Assembly (NCBI GenBank): GCA_965200375.1
Contig: OZ241353.1
Location: 2,418,001-2,482,000 of the forward strand
Length of the DNA stretch: 64,000 nt
Origin: VXYL01 sp965200375
GTDB lineage: Bacteria > Pseudomonadota > Gammaproteobacteria > Pseudomonadales > Azotimanducaceae
Reading direction: 5' to 3'
Shown piece by piece: positions 54,125-63,041 of the stretch. The notes beneath the pieces were generated by a model. It saw only the letters and a program-made list of their open reading frames with translations, had not been told where the DNA came from and made no database searches. Every line of letters starts with the position of its first letter. The stretch's first letter is position 1. The translations under genes were made by a program, and so were the position numbers.

Positions 54125-55135
54125 ATGACCACGCTCATTCTCTGGCCGCGTTCCGGCCGCGACCATGCGGTGGAGGAAGAAGCCGTTGCCGCGGTGGACG
54201 GGAGCTTCGCCTGCGAGTTCGCGCGGGGCTTCGAGCACGTCACGGAGGCGCAGTGGCGCAATTGCGACGGCATCGTCGGCGTGGCGCCGCCGGCGGAGTA
54301 CCTGCCCAAGCTGGACCGCTGCCGCATCGTGGTGAAGACCGCGGTGGGCTTCGACGACGTGGACATCGCCGCCTACGGCGAGCGCGGCATCCCCGTGTGC
54401 AACTGCCCGGACTACGGCACCCGCGAGGTGGCGGATCACGCCATCGCCCTGATGATGACCCTGGTGAAGAGCATCGCCTTCCACGACGAGGAACTGCGCG
54501 CGGATCCCGTGGCCAACTGGCGGCCGGCCCTCAACCCCTTCGGGCGGCGGCTGGCGGCCTGCACCTTCGGCGCGATCGGCCTCGGCCGCATCGGCACCGC
54601 GGCGCTGCGCCGGGCCGCCGCCTTCGACATGGACTGCGTGTTCCACGATCCCTACCAGCCGAGCGGCGTGGAGCTCGCCCTCGGCGTACGCCGCGCCGAC
54701 ACGCTGGCGGAGCTGATGGGGCAGTGCGACGTAGTGAGCATCCACACGCCGCTGAACGAGGAGACCCGCGGCCTTCTCGGCAGGGACGCCTTCGCCGTCG
54801 CCAAGAAGGGCATGATCGTGATCAACACCGCCCGCGGCCCGATCATCGATCTCGCGGCGCTGCACGACGCCATGCGCAACGACACCGTGCTCGCCGCGGG
54901 CCTCGACGTGCTGCCCGACGAACCCGCCGACGTCTCGGCGCCGCTGATCGGGGCCTGGCGCCGAGGCGATGCGTGGCTGAAGCACCGCCTGCTGATCACG
55001 CCCCACTCGGCGTTCTTCACGCCCGAGAGCGTACGCGACATCCGCGCCTTTTCCGCCCGCACCGCCGCCCGCTACCTGCGCGACGGCGTGCTGCGGAACT
55101 GCGTGAACGAGGAGTTGCTGGCGAACCGCCGGTGA
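54125..55135 (+). CDS. D-2-hydroxyacid dehydrogenase, CtBP-like
   Basis: 336 residues. NAD-dependent D-isomer-specific 2-hydroxyacid dehydrogenase. Seen: FGAIGLGRIGTAALRRAAAF (Rossmann GxGxxG), the Arg of INTARGPIID, the Glu of DVLPDEP and the His of TPHSAFFTPES, giving the Arg-Glu-His active site. The N-terminal VKTAVGFDDVDIAAYGERGI resembles phosphoglycerate dehydrogenase and C-terminal-binding-protein relatives. The substrate is not clear. The short gap to the DUF427 gene must hold both promoters. Confidence 0.85.
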   Translation: MTTLILWPRSGRDHAVEEEAVAAVDGSFACEFARGFEHVTEAQWRNCDGIVGVAPPAEYLPKLDRCRIVVKTAVGFDDVDIAAYGERGIPVCNCPDYGTREVADHAIALMMTLVKSIAFHDEELRADPVANWRPALNPFGRRLAACTFGAIGLGRIGTAALRRAAAFDMDCVFHDPYQPSGVELALGVRRADTLAELMGQCDVVSIHTPLNEETRGLLGRDAFAVAKKGMIVINTARGPIIDLAALHDAMRNDTVLAAGLDVLPDEPADVSAPLIGAWRRGDAWLKHRLLITPHSAFFTPESVRDIRAFSARTAARYLRDGVLRNCVNEELLANRR

Positions 55136-55190
55136 CCGCCGCGGTGCGGCCGGCCGAACGGCCCTGCCCGCTCGATCCAGCCGCCGGCCG

Positions 55191-55838
55191 TCAATACTCC
55201 TGCCCAATCGCCAGCGCCTTGGCGATGGCGAATGGTGCCCCGGTGACCGATCCGGCGAGCAGCGCGGCCAGCATCAGCACCGCGAAGGGCGCTTGGTCGC
55301 CGCCCGTGCTCGCGGCCACGCCGAAGACCAGCACCGGAACCGCGAGCGGCATGGCGAGCAGCGCCAGCAGCAGGCCGTGGCGCCCCGTGCCCACGGTGAG
55401 CGCGGCGCCGATGCCGCCTAGGCAGACCAGGGTGGGCGTACCGAGGACAAGCGCCAGCAGAAGCCCGCCGCCGCCGGCCAGCGAACCTTGCAGCACGAAC
55501 AGCGCCGCCGGGCTCAGCGCAAGCAGCGGCAAGGCGGAGGCCAGCCAGTGCGCGAGCAGCTTGCCGAGCACGGCCATGAACAGCGGGCGGGCGTGCAGCA
55601 GCAGCAGCTCCAAAGTGCCGTCTTCCTGGTCCCGGGCGAAGAGGGCCTCCGCAGCCAAGGCGCTGGCGAACAGCGCCAGCACCCACACCGCGCCCTGCGC
55701 GTAGCCGCCGCCACCACCGGCCGCAAGGCCGAACAGCACCACGGCCAGCGCGAAGAAGGCCACCGGCCCCAGCGTCAGCGCGCCACGGCGCAGAGCGAGC
55801 CGACACTCCCGCCCCAGCTCGGCGACCAAGGCGTTCAC
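55191..55838 (-). CDS. ccmB: Heme exporter/cytochrome c maturation permease CcmB
   Basis: 215 residues, six transmembrane helices. Family marks are RECRLALRRGALTLGPVAFF near the start and ALFARDQEDGTLELLLL, where the EDGTLE motif is characteristic. Partner of CcmA in the system that releases holo-CcmE during cytochrome c assembly. GTG 55838 overlaps the ccmA stop. Downstream there is no ccmC or later gene, only a convergent dehydrogenase, so the rest of the ccm set is elsewhere. Confidence 0.88.
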   Translation of the reverse strand: MNALVAELGRECRLALRRGALTLGPVAFFALAVVLFGLAAGGGGGYAQGAVWVLALFASALAAEALFARDQEDGTLELLLLHARPLFMAVLGKLLAHWLASALPLLALSPAALFVLQGSLAGGGGLLLALVLGTPTLVCLGGIGAALTVGTGRHGLLLALLAMPLAVPVLVFGVAASTGGDQAPFAVLMLAALLAGSVTGAPFAIAKALAIGQEY

Positions 55839-56443
55839 ATCGGCAACAGGATCGACTGCGTGGCCGGCGCCGTCGCCACCGGCGCATGGGTGGCGCACAC
55901 CACCGCGCCGGCCTGGGCGCGATGCTCGGCGATCAACGCTTTGGCCAGCGCCTCGCCGGCGGCGTCCAGCGTGGCCAGCGGTTCATCCAGCAGCCAGACG
56001 GACTGCGGCGGCGCGAGCAGCAGCCGCGCCCACGCCGCTCGCCGTTGCTGGCCGGCGGAGAGCGCACCGCTCAAGCGGAACCGCGCAAGGCGGACGCCCA
56101 GCCGTGCAAGCGCGCCGTCGACGCGCTCGGCGGCCCCGGGCTCGCCCCGCAGCCGTGCCGCCCAGCGCAGGTTCTCGACGGGCGTCATGTCCGCCGCTCC
56201 GCCGGGCTTGTGGCCCAGATACGCCACCGGCGCCAGACGACGCAGGTTGGCGCCCGGGCACGGCAGCAAGCCAGCAAGCATGCGCAGCAGGGTGCTCTTG
56301 CCGCTGCCGTTCTCGCCGCGGATTTCCACCAGCTCCCCTGCCCCGACGGCTACGGCCACATCGGCGAACAGGCTGCGCTCCGCGTCGCGCCAGCACAGGC
56401 CCTCGGCCGTCAGCAGGGGCCCGTTCGCGGGCCGCCCCTTCAC
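55835..56443 (-). CDS. ccmA: Cytochrome c maturation ATPase CcmA
   Basis: 202 residues, small ABC ATPase. Walker A GENGSGKSTLLRM, LAYLGHKPGG-type segment VAYLGHKPGGAADMTPVENL, signature LSAGQQRRAAWARLLL (CcmA-style LSAGQ), Walker B VWLLDEPLATLD and the His-loop CATHAP. Works with CcmB in c-type cytochrome assembly. GTG 56443 overlaps the ttcA stop, and the gene overlaps ccmB by four bp. Confidence 0.92.
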   Translation of the reverse strand: MKGRPANGPLLTAEGLCWRDAERSLFADVAVAVGAGELVEIRGENGSGKSTLLRMLAGLLPCPGANLRRLAPVAYLGHKPGGAADMTPVENLRWAARLRGEPGAAERVDGALARLGVRLARFRLSGALSAGQQRRAAWARLLLAPPQSVWLLDEPLATLDAAGEALAKALIAEHRAQAGAVVCATHAPVATAPATQSILLPM

Positions 56444-57300
56444 GCCGATGCCGGCAGCGCCTCGGGACCTCGAAGTTCCGTCGCGTCCACCGGCAGGTCC
56501 ACTGTTGGCACCGCTTCGATCCGCCGCTTCAGGCTCCGGAAATCCACCAGCGCGCCGTCCGCCAGGTGGCTCGCCGTCACATGCCGGAGCGCCCGGGCGA
56601 TGTTGTCCACTCTGCCCGGCGATGCGGCATCCCAGGCGGCGAGCATCGCCTTTATGGACTGCCGTTCCAGGTTCGCCTGGGAGCCGCAGAGGTCGCAGGG
56701 GATGATCGGATGGCGCTGGCCGCGGGACCAGCGGGCGATGTCCCGTTCCCGAACGAAGTACAGCGGCCGCACCACGACGTGCCGGCCGTCGTCGGAGACC
56801 AGCTTCGGCGGCATGGCCTTCAGCCGGCCGCCGTGGAACATGTTGAGAAACAGCGTCTCCACGGCATCGTCCGCGTGGTGGCCGAGGGCGATCTTGGTGG
56901 CGCCGATGCGGCTGGCGAAGCTGTACAGCGCACCCCGGCGCAGGCGCGAGCACACCGGGCAGTACGTCTTGCCGGGCGGCGTCAAGCGCTTGACGATGGA
57001 GTAGGTGTCCTCTTCGACGATGTGGTGTTCGATGCCCAGCGCCTCGAGATGGCGCGGCAGCACCTCCGCGGGAAACCCGGGCTGCTTCTGATCGAGATTC
57101 ACGGCCACCACGTCGAACCGCACCGGCGCGTTGCGGCGCAGCGAGAGCAGCATGTCCAGCAGGGTGTAGGAATCCTTGCCGCCGGAGAGGCAGGCCATCA
57201 CCCGGTCCCCGGCTTCGATCATGCCGTACTCCGCCACCGCCCGGCCGACCAGGCGGCGCAGCTTGCGGCCGAGCTTGCCGTGGCTTGCGCTGTTGGCCAC
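56440..57300 (-). CDS. ttcA: tRNA 2-thiocytidine biosynthesis protein TtcA
   Basis: 286 residues. Adds sulfur to C32 of tRNA with an iron-sulfur cluster. PP-loop CLSGGKDSYTLLDML, cluster cysteines in YCPVCSRLRRGALY and PCDLCGSQ, and HHADDAVETLFLNMFHGG, all family signatures. GTG 57300 chosen, 26 bp after the stop of the permease gene. It overlaps ccmA by GTGA, an unusual pairing of tRNA thiolation with cytochrome maturation. Confidence 0.93.
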   Translation of the reverse strand: MANSASHGKLGRKLRRLVGRAVAEYGMIEAGDRVMACLSGGKDSYTLLDMLLSLRRNAPVRFDVVAVNLDQKQPGFPAEVLPRHLEALGIEHHIVEEDTYSIVKRLTPPGKTYCPVCSRLRRGALYSFASRIGATKIALGHHADDAVETLFLNMFHGGRLKAMPPKLVSDDGRHVVVRPLYFVRERDIARWSRGQRHPIIPCDLCGSQANLERQSIKAMLAAWDAASPGRVDNIARALRHVTASHLADGALVDFRSLKRRIEAVPTVDLPVDATELRGPEALPASA

Positions 57301-57326
57301 TGTGCTTGGCTGAAGGCCGCCAGGCC

Positions 57327-59828
57327 CTACACCTGGCGCAGCACCGCGGCCGGCGGCGAGGACACCAGCTGCCGGGTGCCCAGCCAGCCCACCAGGGCGA
57401 TCAGCGCCATGCCGAAGGCCGGCCCCACCGCCCACAGCAGCGGATGCAGCGTCGCCGCCAGCTCGAACACCTGGGTGTTGAGCGCCCAGACGGTGACTTC
57501 CGCGCCGATCACGGCGACGACGCCGGCGAACAGGCCAAGCACGGCGAACTCGCTGGCGAGCGCGCCGCCGATGAGGCGGCGGCTGCCGCCCAGGGCCCGC
57601 AGCAGCGCATGCTCCTTGAGGCGCTGATCCCGGCTGGATTGGATCGACGCCAGCAGCACCAGGGCGCCGGCGGCCAGAACCAGGTAGAGCACCAGCTCCA
57701 CCGCCTGGGTGACTCTATCGATGATGCTGCGCACCTGGGCGATGATGGCGTCCACTTCGATCACCGTGATGGTGGGGTGCGCGGAGAGCAGCTCGTTCAG
57801 GAACGCCTTGTCCGCGGCGTCCAGGAAGAAGCTCGTCATGTAGGTGGCGGGGTAGCCGTCCAGCGCTCCGGGCGAGAACACGATGAAGAAGTTCGGTTGC
57901 AGGCTGTCCCATTCCACGCGGCGCAGATTGGCCACCGTGGCCACCAGCGGCAGGCCGCCGATGTCGAACGCCAGGGTGTCGCCGACGGAGAGCCCGTTCC
58001 CCGCCGCGTACTCTTCCTCGAGGGAGATCGCCGGCGCGGCCGGCGTCTCCGCCCACCACTCGCCGGCGACCACCACGTTGTTCGCCGGCAGGGTCTCCGC
58101 GAAGGTGAGGTTGCGTTCGCCGCGGATGCCAGGGCCGCCCCGCTCCGGCCCTCCCGCGGCCCGCACCTGCCGCCGCCACTCTTTGGATGGCGTGTCGTTC
58201 ACGGCCGTGATGCGGCCGCGAATCATCGGGAAAAGTTCGCCGCCGTGATCGACGCGGCTTTGCAGCAGCGCGGCCACCGCGTCCGCTTCGTCCGGGGCCA
58301 CGTTCATCACGAAGTGGTTCGGCGTGTTCTCGGGTATCTGCGCCCGCCACTCGTCGATGAGGCCGGTGCGAACCAGCAGCATCACCAAGAGCAGCATGAT
58401 GGCGAGGCCGAAGATCATGATCTGCGCCACGTTCTCCCGATAGCGCCGTTGCAGGCCGGCGAGGGCCAGCCGCCAGGTGCTGCCGGCCTGCATGCCCACC
58501 ACGCGGCCGCCGCGCAGCAGCAGCAGGGCGAGTACCGCGAACGTGCCCCCCGCCACCACCGCGCCAAGCAGCGCCCAGACGGTGAGGAAGACGTCGCCGC
58601 TGTACCACACGAGCAGCCCGAGGCTGCCGGCCGTGGCGAAGCCGTAGCTCACCGTCGGCGCAACGCCGGTGCCCACGTCCCGCCGGATGACGCGCATCGG
58701 CGAGATCTTCTTCAGCGCCAAGAGCGGCGGCAGGGCGAAGGCCAGGAGGCAGATGAAGCCGGTTGCCAGGCCGACCAGCACCGGACGCGGGCCGGGCAAC
58801 GGCAGCGACACCGGCAGATAGCTGCCGAGGGCGGCGATGATGCCGAGATGCACCACCGCGCCGAGGGCCAGGCCCAGGAGCGCCCCGCCGCCGCCGATCA
58901 CGAACAGCACGCCGATGTAGCCCCACTGCACCTCGCCGGGCGTGGCCCCCAGGGTCTTCAGCACCGCCACGTGGTCGTAGTGGCGACGGGCGTAGCGGTG
59001 GGCGCCCAGGGCCACGGCGATGCCGGCGAGCAGCACCGCCAGCAGGCCGCCGAGCAGCAGGAAGCTCTCCGCCCGGCCGAGCGCGCGGTCTATGGTTTCG
59101 TTGGCGTCGCGGATGTTCCGCCAGCGGTAGTTGGGCGCCAGCTCCTCCGCGATGCCCTCGCGCAGCGCCGCCAGGCCGTCGCTGTCCCCGGCCAGCAGCA
59201 GGCGGTAGCCGATGCGGCTGCCCGGTTGGACGACGCCGGTGGCCGGCACGTCCTCGGCGCGCATCAGCAGCCGCGGCGCGAACTCGAAGAAGCTGCCGCC
59301 CCGGTCCGGTTCGCTGGCGATCACCGCGGCGACGGCGAGCTCCAGGTGGCCGACGGCGACGGTATCGCCAACGGCCACGTCCAGGGAGGGAAAGAGGCGC
59401 GAATCCAGCCACGCTTCTCCCGGTTGCGGCAGTTCGCGGGTGACCTCGCCAGTCGTGAACGGCGCGCTGGCGCGCCGCAGCACGCCGCGCAACGGATAGC
59501 CGGCGGACACCGCCTTGACGCTGGCCAGACGGCTGCGCCGCTCCCCGGCCCCCACCATCGACGGGAACGTAAGCACGTCTGCGGTGGCAAGGTCCGCTGC
59601 CGCCGCCTTGGCCCGGAACTCCTCCGGAATGGGCCGGGACGAATCGATCACCCGGTCCGCCGCCAGAAAACTCGTGGATTCCGCCACCAGCGCCCGTTGC
59701 AGCCGATCCACGAACAGGCTGATGGCGGACACCGCGCCAACGGCCAGCAGCAGCGCCGCCAGCAGCAGGCGCAGCTCTCCCGCGCGCCAGTCCCGGGCCG
59801 CGAATCGGAGCGCCAGGGCTGGCGTCAC
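57327..59828 (-). CDS. FtsX-like ABC permease (YbbP family)
   Basis: 833 residues, ten or so transmembrane helices in MacB/FtsX style with large periplasmic domains. N-terminal helix LLLAALLLAVGAVSAISLF, later VVLKTLGATPGEV-type stretch (HVAVLKTLGATPGEVQWGYI), and the C-terminal copy EHALLRALGGSRRLI. It pairs with the ATPase gene by GTGA overlap. In E. coli ybbA-ybbP sit beside tesA, as here. The role is probably lipoprotein or envelope lipid related; the substrate is unproven. Confidence 0.87.
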   Translation of the reverse strand: MTPALALRFAARDWRAGELRLLLAALLLAVGAVSAISLFVDRLQRALVAESTSFLAADRVIDSSRPIPEEFRAKAAAADLATADVLTFPSMVGAGERRSRLASVKAVSAGYPLRGVLRRASAPFTTGEVTRELPQPGEAWLDSRLFPSLDVAVGDTVAVGHLELAVAAVIASEPDRGGSFFEFAPRLLMRAEDVPATGVVQPGSRIGYRLLLAGDSDGLAALREGIAEELAPNYRWRNIRDANETIDRALGRAESFLLLGGLLAVLLAGIAVALGAHRYARRHYDHVAVLKTLGATPGEVQWGYIGVLFVIGGGGALLGLALGAVVHLGIIAALGSYLPVSLPLPGPRPVLVGLATGFICLLAFALPPLLALKKISPMRVIRRDVGTGVAPTVSYGFATAGSLGLLVWYSGDVFLTVWALLGAVVAGGTFAVLALLLLRGGRVVGMQAGSTWRLALAGLQRRYRENVAQIMIFGLAIMLLLVMLLVRTGLIDEWRAQIPENTPNHFVMNVAPDEADAVAALLQSRVDHGGELFPMIRGRITAVNDTPSKEWRRQVRAAGGPERGGPGIRGERNLTFAETLPANNVVVAGEWWAETPAAPAISLEEEYAAGNGLSVGDTLAFDIGGLPLVATVANLRRVEWDSLQPNFFIVFSPGALDGYPATYMTSFFLDAADKAFLNELLSAHPTITVIEVDAIIAQVRSIIDRVTQAVELVLYLVLAAGALVLLASIQSSRDQRLKEHALLRALGGSRRLIGGALASEFAVLGLFAGVVAVIGAEVTVWALNTQVFELAATLHPLLWAVGPAFGMALIALVGWLGTRQLVSSPPAAVLRQV

Positions 59829-60526
59829 GATGCCGCTTCCATGCCCGCGTCCTCCGCGTCGACCTGCCGGCCGCCAGCCAGCGCCAGCGTGGCACCGCAG
59901 CGGCTGGCGAGCGCCGCATCGTGGGTGACCAGCACCAGCGTGGTGCCGGCTTCGCGGTTGAGCGCGAACAGGAGGTCCGCTATGCGCCCGCCGGTGGCCG
60001 TATCGAGGTTGCCGGTGGGTTCGTCCGCGAACAGCACCTTCGGCCTGGAGGCGAAGGCCCGGGCGATGGCCACCCGCTGCTGCTCGCCGCCGGAGAGCTG
60101 GCGCGGGTAGTGGCTGGTTCGGGCCGCGAGGCCCACGCGCCCCAGGAACTCCCGGGCGCCAGCGCCGGCATCGCCGTCGCCGCGCAGTTCAAGCGGCAGC
60201 ATCACGTTTTCCAAGGCCGTCAGGCTGTCGATCAGCTGGAAGGACTGGAACACGAAGCCCACGCAGCGGGCGCGTACCCGGGCCCGCTGTTCTTCGTCCA
60301 GAATGGTGATGCGCTCGCCATCGAGCCACACGTCGCCCGCCGTTGGCAGATCCAAGCCGGCGAGAATCCCCAGCAGCGTCGTCTTGCCGGAGCCGGATTC
60401 GCCCACCACCGCCAACTGCGCCCCGGCGGCGATGTCCAGGGCGATGTCGTCCAGTATGGTGAGCGTGCCCTCGGTGCTGTGTACCTGCTTGACCAGCCCG
60501 CTGGCACGAAGTATGGATGCAGCCAT
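59825..60526 (-). CDS. ybbA: ABC transporter ATPase (YbbA family)
   Basis: 233 residues. MacB/LolD-type ATPase: Walker A GESGSGKTTLLG, Q-loop FVFQSFQLIDSL, signature QLSGGEQQRVAIARAF, Walker B KVLFADEPTGNLD and VTHDAALA. Serves the FtsX-like permease next to it. Its ATG (60526-60524) overlaps the tesA ATG on the other strand (60525-60527), so the two genes are divergent with start codons sharing bases. Confidence 0.92.
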   Translation of the reverse strand: MAASILRASGLVKQVHSTEGTLTILDDIALDIAAGAQLAVVGESGSGKTTLLGILAGLDLPTAGDVWLDGERITILDEEQRARVRARCVGFVFQSFQLIDSLTALENVMLPLELRGDGDAGAGAREFLGRVGLAARTSHYPRQLSGGEQQRVAIARAFASRPKVLFADEPTGNLDTATGGRIADLLFALNREAGTTLVLVTHDAALASRCGATLALAGGRQVDAEDAGMEAAS

Positions 60527-61193
60527 GAGGCATCTTCCGCTGTTCGCGACGCTTGGTTCGCTTGCACTGGCACTCGCGGCCGTTGCCGCGCAGCCGGCGC
60601 GCGCTGCCGAACCGGCACCCGTTGCCGACGGCAGCGCCACCGGTCCGACCGTGCTGGTGGTGGGCGACAGTATAAGCGCCGCCTACGGCATGCAGGAGGA
60701 ACAAGGCTGGGTTCACCTGCTGCGCCGGCGGCTTCGGGACAGCTTCGGCACGGGCAGCCACGTGGTGAACGCCAGCATCAGCGGCGACACCACTGGCGGC
60801 GGCCTGGCGCGGCTGGATCGCACGCTGGCGGAGCACCGCCCGGACATCGTGATCATCGAGCTCGGCGGCAACGACGGCCTGCGCGGCTACCCCATCGACA
60901 ACGTCCGCGCCAACCTGCTGCGGATGACCGAAGCGACCATCGCCGCCGGCGCCACGCCGCTCTTGGCCGGCATGCGCATCCCCCCCAACTACGGCCCCCG
61001 CTACACGGCCGCCTTCCACCGGATGTACACGGAGATCGCCGCCGCCACCGGCGCCGCTCTGGTGCCGTTCCTGCTCGACGGCGTGGCGACGGACCGGGAG
61101 CTGATGCAGCGCGACGGCATCCATCCCACCGCGGACGCCCAGGGCCGCCTCCTGGACAACGTCTGGCCCGTGCTGGCGGGGCTGATCGAGTAG
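60525..61193 (+). CDS. tesA: Acyl-CoA thioesterase I / lysophospholipase L1
   Basis: 222 residues. Exported SGNH hydrolase. Signal peptide (LFATLGSLALALAAVAAQPA), catalytic Ser in GDSIS (Ser49), ASISGDTTGGGLARL, the GGND block (ELGGNDGLRGYP) and the Asp-His pair in RDGIHPTADAQ. Acts in the periplasm on acyl-CoA, lysophospholipid and esters. No spacer for a promoter exists between tesA and ybbA, so its promoter must lie in the ybbA coding region. Confidence 0.92.
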   Translation: MRHLPLFATLGSLALALAAVAAQPARAAEPAPVADGSATGPTVLVVGDSISAAYGMQEEQGWVHLLRRRLRDSFGTGSHVVNASISGDTTGGGLARLDRTLAEHRPDIVIIELGGNDGLRGYPIDNVRANLLRMTEATIAAGATPLLAGMRIPPNYGPRYTAAFHRMYTEIAAATGAALVPFLLDGVATDRELMQRDGIHPTADAQGRLLDNVWPVLAGLIE

Positions 61194-61293
61194 CGACGGT
61201 TACAGCCACCCACAGGCGCAGCCAGCGCATCTACGCGGGCCGTTGGGCGGCCCGGTAGCGACGGCGACGCCACCCACAAGCGCAGGCAACGGC
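61191..61293 (+). repeat. Direct repeat flanking a hairpin, downstream of tesA
   Basis: About 38 bp is repeated imperfectly: 61191-61228 (TAGCGACGGTTACAGCCACC and on) and 61256-61293 (TAGCGACGGCGACGCCACCC and on). Between them CGGGCCG-TTGGG-CGGCCCG (61236-61254) forms a seven-bp hairpin, likely the tesA terminator. The first repeat begins with the tesA stop codon. Confidence 0.6.
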
Positions 61294-61440
61294 AAGCGGC
61301 GAGGCGATGGCGCGTGGCTGTCGCCGTCTGGCGCGGAAATCCTACGGCCAGGTGCGCCGATGCCGGCTGTTGCAGGCACCGCCGGTGGCTACGATGCGCC
61401 CTCGCATTCAGCTTCAACCATTTCAAGCAAGGAGAGAACG

Positions 61441-61746
61441 ATGAACAAACGCATCCTCGCCGTCGCCGTGGTGGCCACTCTAGGCGCAGCCCCGCTGACC
61501 ACCGCCAGCCCCAGCACTTCGACCGGCACGCCTGCCGGCATCGTCGTCGCCGCCGAAGCGGGCCATGTGGCCGGCAAGACGATACGCAAGCGCTTCAGCA
61601 AGCAGCTCAACCGGTGGGGCGGCTCTTGGGCTGGCGGCGCCGTGCAGGCAGCCTCCGAAGGCGCCGGCGCCGCACTCGGCGGCGTCATCGGCCTGGTGTT
61701 CGGGCCCGTCGGCATGGTAGTAGGCAGCGGCCTCGGCGCAGCCTAG
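61441..61746 (+). CDS. Small secreted glycine-zipper protein
   Basis: 101 residues. Signal peptide (RILAVAVVATLGAAPLTTAS), a basic stretch (KTIRKRFSKQLNRWGG), then Gly/Ala-rich repeats (GGSWAGGAVQAASEGAGAAL then GGVIGLVFGPVGMVVGSGLG) of GxxxG type. Such tails occur in membrane-inserting bacteriocins and in glycine-zipper outer-membrane proteins. Function unknown. Strong ribosome binding site (AAGGAGAG) before the ATG. Confidence 0.6.
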   Translation: MNKRILAVAVVATLGAAPLTTASPSTSTGTPAGIVVAAEAGHVAGKTIRKRFSKQLNRWGGSWAGGAVQAASEGAGAALGGVIGLVFGPVGMVVGSGLGAA

Positions 61747-62057
61747 CCGGACGGTGTGGGTACGGCGGTTCCGGGGGAACTCGGACCGCCGGCCCACCGC
61801 TACTTGGTCAGCACTGAAGACCGGTCGGGTCCCGGGTACGGTTAGTTTCGCCACAGGGGCGTCGCGTACGAAGCCCCAGAGAACCTGCATCGCCGTTGAG
61901 CGGGTCCCATATCTCATGCTATTGTGCGTCTCGACTTGGGTCTCTTGCTTCCGCTTGGTCCTTTGAGACGTACGTCACAGTGGACGGCGATCCAAGCGTT
62001 CGATTTCGACTCGAGCCAGTGGGAACGCAATGGCTGGCGATGGCCTCATGAACTGAC
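61747..62057. other. Gap of 311 bp with hairpin, edge of island 3
   Basis: GGCGGT-T-CCG and CGG-ACCGCC (61764-61790) form a bulged stem just after the small secreted gene, a possible terminator without a T-run. GC falls from about 61900 on. No gene is supported; the boundary between chromosome and accessory DNA is somewhere here. Confidence 0.4.
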
Positions 62058-63041
62058 GTGTCCTATGTGCATCCGATCTTCGAGGTTTTGCTGGCGGCCC
62101 GCGAGCCGCCAGAACCCAAGCGATCGCTTAGAGCAGCGATCGCCCTCGACATGATCCAGTACATCTACTCCGGCGGCTCCGTTGAGACCATACCGCAAGG
62201 CCGCACACGGTATGCACTCGGTCCTCATGAGCCGCAGCCAGCTCTAGTTCGCGACGTCGCCATCCGCTCGTTGTTGCCCCGTTTGCGTTGTGCATCGATC
62301 TCTGCTCACCCCGCGATCACGGCGAAGCTACGCAAGCAGATCCTCTCCTTGCCGGCGTCTCGAACGATGGAGGACCTTAGGCACTTTTTGTTTTGGGGAA
62401 AGCCGGACAGTCTGCTAACTCATGCCATTAGGAAGCGGCACCTTGCTGCCGCCACGACGGCCTATGTGTCCCTCGTGGACTCGATAGCTTCGTCACATTC
62501 CCACAGAAACAGTGCCAAAGCAGATACGCCATGGATAGTGCCAAATGAACATCTCCAAGCTGTTGTAACAGGAAGACTAGATGACCTTCCACTAGCGGCG
62601 CGGCAAGCATTGGCCAACTTCGGACTCGGCTCGAACGACTCCGATCCAGTGTGGCGCATTTGGTTACCAAGCTTGACATTGGGCGCAGCAAGCACATTGA
62701 GAAACGCGCCCTTGACGACTCTGCGAGCGCTTAACCAAGCGCTTGTTGCATTAGTCAGCTACATGAGCGCCGAAGTTGCGTCAACTCATCCTTGGAGCAC
62801 CAAGTTCCCGGACGACCTACGTGCCGTACCTACGTATGCAATGTTCCCATTTCGCCCGGAGCCGTCTGTACGAAAGGCTATCGCCAACCTCGCGTCACAG
62901 GAGGTCCGAACTGTCGGGGACCTCCGATGTCTTCATCCTCAGGCGATTGGACTTGCCAAGGTCCCAAACAAACCGTTGGTGCGCCTTTATGAGGCGTTCA
63001 GAGAACCGCCAACCTCTGCGTCAGACATTGGCATCTTCTGA
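62058..63041 (+). CDS. Unknown accessory protein
   Basis: 327 residues, no signal or membrane segment, and codon use clearly unlike the housekeeping genes. Mostly helical, with VHPIFEVLLAAREPPEPKRS near the start and VGDLRCLHPQAIGLAKVPNK near the end; the latter recalls a helix-hairpin-helix-like DNA-binding segment, but this is weak. GTG 62058 is the longest start and has no good ribosome binding site. Convergent with and overlapping the DGQHR gene by 21 bp. Confidence 0.55.
   Translation: MSYVHPIFEVLLAAREPPEPKRSLRAAIALDMIQYIYSGGSVETIPQGRTRYALGPHEPQPALVRDVAIRSLLPRLRCASISAHPAITAKLRKQILSLPASRTMEDLRHFLFWGKPDSLLTHAIRKRHLAAATTAYVSLVDSIASSHSHRNSAKADTPWIVPNEHLQAVVTGRLDDLPLAARQALANFGLGSNDSDPVWRIWLPSLTLGAASTLRNAPLTTLRALNQALVALVSYMSAEVASTHPWSTKFPDDLRAVPTYAMFPFRPEPSVRKAIANLASQEVRTVGDLRCLHPQAIGLAKVPNKPLVRLYEAFREPPTSASDIGIF

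Noticed and set aside
61754..61966. Small plus-strand open frame after the glycine-zipper gene
   Set aside because: No good start or domain, and it includes a hairpin; probably non-coding or a remnant that cannot be named.
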